Assembly (NCBI GenBank): GCA_032358255.1
Contig: JAULBX010025752.1
Coordinates: 1-56,577 of the forward strand
Length of the DNA stretch: 56,577 nucleotides
Source: Heterotrichella gracilis
Taxonomy: Eukaryota > Sar > Xanthophyceae > Tribonematales > Xanthonemataceae
Direction: 5' to 3'
Numbering within the stretch: the stretch's first letter is position 1; every line of letters starts with the position of its first letter. A model generated the notes under the pieces. It saw only the letters and a list, made by a program, of their open reading frames with translations. It did not search any database and was not told the origin of the DNA. Made by a program: the position numbers and the translations under genes. Of this stretch, positions 35,501 to 45,700 are shown in pieces.

Positions 35501-35960
35501 TCCTACTGCACAAGCTCCCCTGCCAGGGGGTGTAAAGCCTGGGCTACAGCCTGTTCATGGTGACTCAGCAGGGCACGAAAAGGCGCCATCTGGGGAGGAA
35601 ACCCCGGCGGGGGTAATCGCCCTTCCAGGGGTTGCGGTGGTGGGCGCCGCAGGCCCTGACATAAGGGATTCTGCTGGCCCTGACGTGCCTAGTGAGTCAG
35701 CAGGGCCCGTTGGTGGTGCGTCGCCTGGTGGCGCCTTTGCGGTGGGGGTGGTGGGTGGTGGTGGGGTGCAGCATCAGCCTGGGGGTGGCGCCAGTGCGGG
35801 GGTCAGCGGGCATTCAGCGGCGTCCACCCTGCCTGCGGAGATTGTCCCTTCAGCCACGCCGTCGCCGGTGGTATCTATGCGGCATCCTGGTGGGGTTGTT
35901 GGTGGCGGTGGGGATGCGGATGGTGGTGGCAATCAGCTTGACTCAGCAGCCGGGGGGTAG
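29502..35960 (+). CDS. transmembrane receptor-like protein kinase, Cys-rich ectodomain, non-RD kinase
   Basis: Fifteen exons: 29502-29552, 29681-29747, 30076-30353, 30544-30679, 30966-31096, 31218-31485, 31760-31893, 32145-32472, 32837-32911, 33298-33617, 33935-34194, 34442-34559, 34736-34838, 35045-35147, 35324-35960 (3009 nt, 1002 residues). A signal peptide (WGLVLCCLLACTVRVCQG) is formed across the first intron. Residues 35-465 are a Cys-rich ectodomain with spaced Cys pairs and several N-glycosylation sequons, which I do not recognise as a named domain. A Pro-rich stem and a TM helix at about 497-520 follow (AAGVAGGVAVFVIAIIAFVV). Kinase about 585-835: LGSGAFGTVYKG, VAVKVI (Lys about 611), IHLDIKSANVLL, VADVGLAH, WMAPEV and DRPTMGQV. 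HRD is HLD and DFG is DVG; the catalytic and metal-binding Asp remain. The Gly/Ala/Pro-rich tail (837-1002) is probably disordered. The first two exons are the least certain. Confidence 0.87.
31498..31561. repeat. interleaved inverted repeats in an RLK intron
   Basis: Arm a (31498-31512) is perfectly complementary to a' (31529-31543), 15 bp. Arm b (31517-31529) is perfectly complementary to b' (31549-31561), 13 bp. The order is a, b, a', b', so the two hairpins overlap and compete. The element lies in the intron between exons 6 and 7. Confidence 0.85.
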
Positions 35961-36751
35961 ACCATTGCTTGGCAACAAGATGAGTGATACTGGCAGGGGT
36001 GAGATCCACATCTTGGATTCATCTTGGATTCATGCTGTCCTCTTATTGCAGCATGTTTGACCTGGTAACACACAGATTCGATTTTTACAACCTCCTTAGA
36101 CGCTTGGAATTGATTGAATCAGATTGCTCGTTTGAAATGTTCATTGAACCAATTTTTTGCTGTACATTTTTTGCTGTATTGCAATTGCCCCGCTTTGACA
36201 GTGAATGGATGCCCTGAAGAGAGTCGACTCTGAAGCAGCTTTGAATGCAATTACTATGGATGTTTTTCCTCTCTGATTTTTCTCGCATGATGCCGATCAA
36301 AGTTTGGCAATGCCCAATTGATACTGCTGACACTGTTAGATGTTTACACCTAGATATCTACAGGCCTCAAGACTGATGCAATGCATGCCACAATGTATCC
36401 TAATAGGGTCTTTGGGGAGCAGTTAACTTCAACGCTGCAACCAACGGCATGGCCTCTATAAACGCGGACTCATGATAATCAGGCAGCGCATGCTGAGCGC
36501 CCGTCCTGGCTCGTGACAAGCTTGCATGCATATTTTGCCCACGCCTCCCCTCCTGAAGGGTGGACCACCGCAAGCGCTGCACGGCTGCCACTGCCAGTGC
36601 GCATGCGCGATCGCCACCGGAATGGGAGGCTAAGACTCGTGCCTGCAACTCAAGTTTCAATAGCGCTAGTATGGATACCCACAGTCATTCCTACCAAATA
36701 TCATTGTTTGGGTTGACTGTCACAAACAGACTACCCCCCACCCCACCCTCT
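35961..36751. other. convergent 3' region between receptor-like kinase and exportin gene
   Basis: Holds both 3' ends. AT-richer than the flanking exons. No exon seen and no polyadenylation signal firmly assigned. Confidence 0.45.
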
Positions 36752-39700
36752 TCACTCCCCGCTCATCATCCCGCTCAGCCCCATGTCCCCCTGTGCCTCC
36801 CCAACCGCCGCCGCCCGCACCGCCCTGCGCCGCGGCTCGTCCATGGCCACACCACCCGGACGCCCACCTGCGTTGACCAGGCCGGGCACTGTGCCAGAGC
36901 CTGCAAAGGGCAGGAGCAGCAATCTTGGCGGGATTGATACCAGGGCAATGGTGTGCAATGCAACATCATGCCATGACAGTGTCGCGCGGTGTAGGGGGCG
37001 TTCCCCATTTTGGGGGTGGGGGTTGTGGCACCCACTGGTTGTGTGGGCATGTTGGGGGTGCGGAATCACAACCATAGAACCTGCTGACCATGTGTGCGGC
37101 TGCGAGACACCGTAGGTCTGGATGAAGCTCTCCAGGTGGACAATGTTCCAAGGATTCAGTGCATGCATCTTGACATTTGACACATGTCAAGCTCAACCAC
37201 CCATGAAGGGCCCCACCCTCCTGCCAAGTGATGGGTGGCGTACATCACCCCTGTCCCCCACTACCATCGACCACCCATGTACCCCCACACAACAAGCCGA
37301 TACCGGGTGGGAATGCATTTCTGTTTGTTTGTTCGTGTGTACCCCACACCCACCTGCTTCCAGGATGAGCTTCTTGATTGCCAGGCGCTGGTCCTTGTCA
37401 GCCTGCTTGGCGCCAAAGTCACGCTCAAACTGAGCCAAGCGGGCGGGGGTCACGTGGGGGAGGGAGGACAGAACCTGGAGACGGAAGGGGGGGGGGTCAG
37501 GGCCACATGGGCGAGGGAGGAATGGATCGAAGGGGTGAGTGATGTACACCGCACGTGGGGGGTGCATGCAGGGTTCAAGGGTTTAGGAGGGAACGCATAC
37601 AAACAATATTACATTATGGATTTCCAGTAGAAAATTTGAAATTTGAAAAATTAAAAAAAAGGATATTACTTCCTTATTTACGTGCGTAGCTACACCCCCA
37701 CCCGGACCCCAACCGACACCCACCCACCCTCCCAACCAACCACCACCACCCCACACACAGCAGGTCCTCACCCACACACCACCCCACACACCCGCACCCA
37801 CCCACCTGCATGGGCCCCGGTTGGCTGCCCAGCTGCGCCCCCAGTATTGCCCTGATCAGCTGCAGGATATCGGCCTGGTGCACAGCAGCCTCGGGGAAGG
37901 CAAGCGCGGTGATGGCGGCACGCAGTGTGTGTGTGCCCACGTAGTCGCGCAGCGCGGGGTGGCGCAGGGCCAGCGCGGCGAGGTTGCGGCAGATGACGCA
38001 CGCCCTGCGGGGTGGGTGGGTGGTGGTTGAGGCTGCGGCAGGTGATGCCTGTGCATGCATTGGTTGTGAGCCCCTCACCCCCACCATATACCTCACAATG
38101 TATGAGAGGGTACGGGCCCTAACCCCACAAACTGCGGTGAGCAGAAGACAGCAAGGTGCGTAGTTGCATGCATCGCAAGCAGTACATCCAGATAGCAGCC
38201 AGACCTGCACAGCTGTGACACCCAGCGGCACATGACCCACTCTTGCCAAGCACCACCCTGGCCTTCCCCCAACAACGCCCGCACACACCCACCGCCAACC
38301 CCCACATGCACCCACTTTTGCATGGAGTCATCCTGCCAGCACAGCGCCGCGGTAGCTGTTGAGGCCACCACAAAGGCCAGGTCAGGCGCAGCCGTCAGCA
38401 GCCAGGTGAACACGCTATCATCGACCTTGTCGTCCTTGGGTGGGGGGCTGCTGAGGGGCATGCCTGGAAAAGGGGGCAGTGGATTTCAGCAGAGTGTGCA
38501 GCGGAGTGACAGGAAGCATTAATGGAGGCATTAATGTGAAATTTGCTATGCTACAACCTGACATGAAATGAAATTTTCATCACACGGGAGGATACAAGTG
38601 AACGTCCACACTGCACCCACACTCCAATTTTGCAAGAAATCTTCATTATAAACCCCGTTTACCTCCTTCCCCATTTCCCACACAAAGAGAACGCCCACAA
38701 TGCACCCACACTCAACAAATGCAAAACAGAAATGAAACTCGTTTCCCTGAGGGAACTTCCCTCACTCCCCGTTTCCGCACCTTTGCCCCCTGGCGCCTCC
38801 GGCACCATGGCCACCACCACGACCAGGTACTCGCGTGTCAGCTCACGAAGCACCTGGTCCCTCACCACCTCATCACTCACGGCATCGGTGTCGGCGGTGG
38901 TGGTGGCGGTGGTGGCGTCGGCTGGGGGTGGCGGGGCCCCACTGCTCCCCATGGCTGCCCATGCGGTGGTGAGGCGGTTCTGGAGGTGGGGGAGGAGGGG
39001 GCGCAGCACCGGCAGCAGCCACTCCTGCCTGCGGTGGTGGGTGGTGATGGGGGGGTGGTGCATGCCATGGAAAACTACTATTGGTGGGAGACGGGGGTGT
39101 GCTCTGAGTGGGGCATCATTGCGCAAGGATGTACTTGGCATGCCTTTCTTAATACTCTGTGTGTGTGTGTGTTTTACGTGTATTTACCTGTACTGGGGCG
39201 GGCATGCCTTGATGTGTGCCGACAGCACATGGCGCAGCAGGATCTTCAGGTGGTGGTTCTCCATGGCCTGGGGAGCAGGGAGAGGGGAGTGTTTAGGGTT
39301 CAGGGTTTAGTACTTAGGGTTGAAGTGGTAGGTCTCCATGGCCTGGGAAGGCAGGGACAGGTGTAGCTTTAACGCAAAAAGCAACAGAAACCACTGCATT
39401 TGTTTGTAAAACCTCAGGACATGGTCACACCTGCAAATCAGGCACAATGGCAAGTAGCTGCAGGTGCATGCAGTAAACCACGCGCTTGCCGGCTCTGCCC
39501 TCCCACGTGCACACTCATCAACCCCGCAACACACACCACCACCGCCACCACCACCACCACCACTACCATCACCAGCGCCACCCCCCACCCCTCACCCCTA
39601 TGTCCGCCGTCATTGCCTGCACCCACAGCCCCTGCAGCTGCGGCAGCACCACCATGGCAGGCACGCGAGTGGCCGCCAGCCCCATTGCCTGGTAGCAGTA

Positions 39701-42700
39701 CTCGCGCATCTGCTGCAGCCAGCGGCACAGCGCGGTGGCCTTGGGGCCGGAGATGGAGGAGTCCTCGTCCTGGTCAGCCTGGGGGTGGAGGGTGGGGTGT
39801 GGGGGGGTGTGGGGGAGGGGTGGTAAGGGGGGGTGAGGCTTTGGTGAAGGGGAGTATTGTCGGGTTTGGGTGGAGATGGCATTTGTTTGCTCTGCTGAAA
39901 ACTCATTAAACGGAATGATAACGAGTGATTTTCGCGTCCCAAGACAGAATCCAACGACTGGGGGATCAACAACCCCACAATCCACCATGTGGGCACCGTC
40001 CCCTCTCCCACCCACCCACCCCACCCACCTTCATTATCTTGACCACACTCTGCTTGAGGCACAGCCCATACACACCATGTGTCGGCACCCGTCCTCACCC
40101 ACACCCACCCACATCCCCATCCCCCACCTTCATCCCCTTGATCACCATCTGCTTGAGGTACAGCATTCTCTCCAGCGGGTTCATGTTGAGCGCAGCGGCC
40201 ACCGGTGCCAGGCTGAGGCGCATGGCGGGCAGCCACAGCTGGTGCAGGCATACGACAAACTGGAGCACGCCGCGCAGGGCCCACTCAGCCTGCAGGGGCC
40301 AGGGGAGTGATACCCGATTATTGCAAGCCATTTTGTAAGATTAAGAATTGCATTACAGCTAGTGCAGGGCCCACTCAGTCTGCAGCGGCAGGGAGGGGTA
40401 CAGGTAGGAACTACGACACTTATTTCGTTGAATGTGAACTATCGTTAACGAGTTAGATCATAAATCAAAATTGTCCACTGGCAAGTTTGTTGTATTTAAG
40501 TTAAATTGGTGTTACAATTACAATCACAGCCACAGATGAAGGTTGTGCCCCGACTAATATTATCAAACAAAACCACAACAGACTTCCCATATTTAATCCA
40601 TTGCACCATTGCACGCCCTCACCTGCGGCGTGAATGGGTGCGTGGCCGCCCCCGCCCCCGGCACCCCCTGCGGCATGCGCCTCACTGTGCGCTCAACCAG
40701 GTGCACACCATGGTACAGGTCCCACCGCTCCTGCTTGGCGGTAGCCTGGGAGGGGGGAAGAGAGGGAACCGTTAGGGTTTAGGGTTAAGGATCAACCTGC
40801 TTAGTTGTGGCCTGGGAATAAGGGGGGAGGTTCCAGAATAGTGCAGGTTGAAAGGAGTAGGTTGCCGAATGGTGCAGAGGGGTAGGGTGGGGCGTTGTGG
40901 GGCAAGATTGAATGCAGGTGTTGCTGGAAATGAAAGGATGCACGCCCAGGCGGTTGTAATTGTACAGCATCGATCCTGCAACAGCTACACATTCAGATGA
41001 ATGTCCGACGCCAAACAGCAAGCAGCCACCCCTTCCGCACGGTCGCTCTCCCCACTGCCTTACCTCCATCCCCCCTTGCCCATCTGGCCTCAGCCTGAAG
41101 TACTGCTCCACAAAGGCGGGTCCCGAGGCCATGTGCTGCTGCCAGCTGGCGCTGCTCCACTCGTCACGCAGGGAGCCCAGCGTCCACTCAACCACCTGGG
41201 AAAAGGGGGAGGGCGGGGGGGGAACTCCAGGCAAGGGTGTGGGGGAAAGGAAATGCAGAGGTTTGCGGGTGCTAAATATACATTTCTGAATTCTTCGCGG
41301 CTCAACTTCTTGAGGTCATTTCCTGCTGACTACCTTTCTTCCCGCCCAGCCACCTTCGCCTGCCGGCTCATGCCCCACACAAGCCACCAGCATAAATTCA
41401 TACCATGCGCTGCGCTCCCCCCAGCTACAGCATGCCCTGTCAATCCCTGCCAACCACGCCTCCCGCCCCCACCAACCACCACCACCAGCAACCACCCACA
41501 CCTGCGCCTGCAGCTCCTGCCCCGCCCCCGCCGCCGCCGCAAGCATGGTCTCACACAGGGCGTTGCGCTCCCCCGTCTGCAGCACGCCCTGCCCCCACAG
41601 CGCCAATGTGCGCTGCGCAAGGTCCGCCAAGTGAGGCACAAACACCCCGGGGCTTGCCTTGGCGCTCACCAGGAGCACGTCTGCGGAAGAGAGGGGCCTA
41701 GGGTGTAGGGTTTTGTTTTAGGGTTTAGGGTTTAGGGTTTAGGCTGGCCTTGGTGCTCACCAGGAGCACGTATGCGGAAGACACGAATTAGGGTGTAGGG
41801 TTTTCATATCCATGCCCGGGCTGGCCTTGGCGCACACCAGAAGCACTTCTGCAGAAGAGAGGGGCAGAAAGGCTCTGCCCTTCCATGCTAAGAACGATCC
41901 TCATGCAACCAGGACAGGGCTATTGGCGCAAGGCATTAACTACTGCTGGCTGTACTGCTGGAACGCCATGTGAGTTGTTGTCATCCAACAGTTGAAATTT
42001 GTTGTTTGAACAGGATGCGCATCCAGGAGCCCACCATGGTCTGTCCCTTACATGCATGCCATCACTTTTCTTCTTCTTCCCCATGCCCACCCGTTTTCTT
42101 TCTTTCCCTTCCCCATGTCCACCTACTACCTATTATTCCTTCCCAATGCCCACCCAACATTTTCCAATCCCATGCCCACGCACCTATTGCCTTCAGTCGC
42201 GCTGTGTGTATGTCCCTCCAGTGGGGCAGCGCAGAGGGTGTGGGGGCGGAGGGGCCGGGCGACTCCAGTGGCAGGGACAGGACCATGTCAAGGACCTGGG
42301 CACAGGGGTGAAGGGGAGAATCTTTAACGGTTTTATTTTGAGAGTGTCCACGTCCGGAAGAGGGTTGAGGAGGGTGGGAAGGGGTATGAAAGCAATGGTG
42401 GAATCCTGGCCCAAAATTGCGGGGTGGGTGCAAGGAGGGGGTAGCACAGCAATCATACATCATTTCTGGCGCAGCGGCGTGTGAGACAAGTGGCATGCAG
42501 TGCCCTTCACAACTAATCTATTTGCACAAAAAGTTATAAGTCTGTATTTCGGAAATTAAATCTCAAAATAAATCAAAACGTTTCTGTAACCAAACAGTAA
42601 GTGAACCTAAAGAAGACATCCACATAGCCCACCATCACCACACATCAATTACCACCTGACCACCCCCCACTATGTTAATGAGTATGACCACCAGGTTGAG

Positions 42701-45700
42701 GCAGGCCGCAAGAAAAGGACCCGTGCCCCATCAAATCAAAGGCAAATCACACTTATCACCCCCCCACCTTGTTGATGAGTGTATGAGGGTGACCACCAGG
42801 TAGGGGTAGGCCGCAAGAAAAGGACCCGTGCCCCATCAAATGAAACACAAACCACATTTATCACCCCCCACCTTGTTGATGAGTGTGACCACCAGGTGGG
42901 GGCAGGCAGCCATGTGCCGCTGGAACGCCTCCATACCCCTGGCCTGCAGCGTGAGCAGCGCATAGTGGCGCAGGGTAGCAGACAGGAGCAGCTCAAGGAG
43001 GGAGGTGAGGGGGTCGGGGCAGCGGGCGGGGGTGGGGGTGGTGCCCTGCGGGGGTGGGGGGTGGGGGTGGTGCGGGGGGTGAGTGGGAACTCCGCTGCTG
43101 CACGCAAAAAGGGGGCGGTGTAGAATCATAGCAAAGTGCATGCGGGGGTATATTGCACAGGAGGCACTTGTACTACATGTACACCATGATCAAGCCACGC
43201 AGGATGCACACCACGACCAATCCGTACACCCCCAGCATGAGCACACCTGCCAGATGTCACGTTGTTGGTGCACACAAACAGTTGACGGCTGGAGCAGAAC
43301 ACAACGACACACTGCACCTCCACTCTCAATCACGTCACCACAAGACACAGTCAAGAATCGTCCACCTTTCAGCCTCAGGATTTTTTCTATAATTACAAGA
43401 CTTACAAGGATTTATCTGACAGTCACATTCAGGGAGCCAGCCCACCCACCCTCCCACCTTTGTATTGCCTTTCATTACAATCTTTTTTATTTGTTTAGAC
43501 TATTCAGCCACCCACATGCCCACCACCGCCACCCCACCCATCTCCCTGGCCTCCTCAGCTCCAGCGCCACCACCACCGCCACCACCACCACCCCACCCAC
43601 CTCCCCCGGCCTCCGGAGCTCCAGCGCCACCGACACCACAGGCTCAAGGAAGCACACAGCAGCCTCCAGACCACCCACAGCCACCTCCAGCGCAGGCGGC
43701 AGCAGACCAGGTGTGTGGGCAACGTCAGCCGCCATGGCCCCCGCCAGTGCCTTTTGCAGCTGCTGGTGCGCGGCACCCAGTGCGGTGTCTGGGAGCATGG
43801 CGGTGGTGGCGCGCACAAGCTTGGAGAGCTGGTTGCGGTACTGGATGCAGAAGGCCTTGAACTCCTGTGGGGTGGGGGTATCATGTGTGGGAGAAAAGCA
43901 ACAGTTTTCAACCTAGTATGGTTAGGGATTTAGGTCGTATTCACGTCATACATCGGCAGTGGACGCACTGACTTACAAAGCGACCAATCAATTCTTGGCA
44001 TTTTTGCTACCTTGTAACCTTGTAACCTTGCTACCGACTCTCAGCCCCACCTGGAATGTGTCGAAATACGCGGGGTGGTCCAGGCTGCCCTCGTCAAATT
44101 TCGCCCCCTCCCGGATCTGCTTGGCAGCCAGGGCCAGCAGCGCCACCGTGCACTCTGGCGGCACGGGGGGCGGGGGCGGGGGTGGGGTGGGGGCGGAGGG
44201 CGCCGCCTTGAAATCCTTGCGCATGGCTGGCTTGAAGATGTTGAGCCAGAACTCCAGCGCGGTGTTGGATAGGAGGATGTAGGGGTGCTGGGCGAAGCGC
44301 AGCATCTGGAGGGTGGGGTGTGGGGCTTAGGGTATACGGTTTAGGATTTAGGGTGGGGTGGGGGCTGGGCATTGTGTGAGTGTTGGACAGCTGGATGTAG
44401 GGGTGCTGGGCAAAGCGCAGCATCTGGGAGGCAGGGAGCCGGGTGTAGGGGTTTAGGGTTCAGGGTTTAGGGCGGGATGGGAGTTGGGCAATGTTTGGGT
44501 GGGTGTAGGCGAAGGCAAGGTACATGGCACATGCGGGTGCATGTTATTTGAAGGCATAAGCAATGGCACATGCGGGTGCATGTTGGGTGAAGGCACGAGC
44601 AATGCCACCTGTGGGCGTAACTCAAGGGCAGCAGCACGTACTGCACCGCACACAATAGCACCACAATTTACGGATGACCCACAGCCTGCAAATTGCCCAA
44701 ACCATGGCCAATTGTGTTGGTTTCTTCATCTTTAAATCTAGTTCCCCATCCTCCCCCCTCCCCCCGCTTTTCCCCCTTTTTTCTAAATATGTCCTCGTGT
44801 ATTTTGAACACGCGCACCTGCAGCAGGAACTGCGTCCTGTGGTCCTGGCTGGCGATGCTGCCAAAGTGGTCCCCCCCCAGCGAGGCCATGGTCTCGCACA
44901 GCCGCTGCCCAAACTCCTCCAGCGACCCCTCGTACCCCAGCTCGCCGCTGACTTCAGCGCCCAGCACGCGCTGCGCCGCTGACATCAGCGCCTGCGCCAC
45001 CTGGTCCATCACCGCGGCGTGCGTGGGCTTGTCCTCAAGGTTGGTGGGCTTGCGCGCACTCACCTGCGCGGGGTTCAAATGCATCACAGGAGAGGGGCAT
45101 CGATGTTCAATGTTCCTTAGCCGCCCATTGGGCAGATGCACGCTGGCCCAAACTGCCAGTGCGGTGCAAAACATCCGATCCGGAAAATTTAGAATTCCCT
45201 ATCTACACATCTAGATATTTGCCAGCTACATAACTCTATTTTATTTTGCCACTGCAGCTCAAATCTTGTTCATGGCATGTGCCCTGTTAATTGTTCTTGT
45301 CACTGCCATCAGATTGGGCCAGAGCACTTCCATGCAATCGACTGCACATAGATTGTCCAGCACCTCATGCAAACATAAATATAGCCACACACACCTACCT
45401 ACTCCAACGCATAAATGCTGCATAGACCCCAACATTGGCCAAACCTCATGCAGGTACAAATGCGCACACCAATCCCACATTCGGCCACATACACCAGCCC
45501 CACCTACCTGCTTCAGCACATCGCACGCTTGCAGGCAGTATGTGGGTGTGTTGAGCAGGAATGCGCAGGCTGACACCACTCCAGTGCTCATCACCTGACC
45601 CACAGGCGCCCACTCAGCGTAACCAACCAGCGCATCTGCATACCACAAGGCAGGGTTTTCAGGCCGCGGCAGGATTTTGTACTTGTGCCAATGGCATGAT

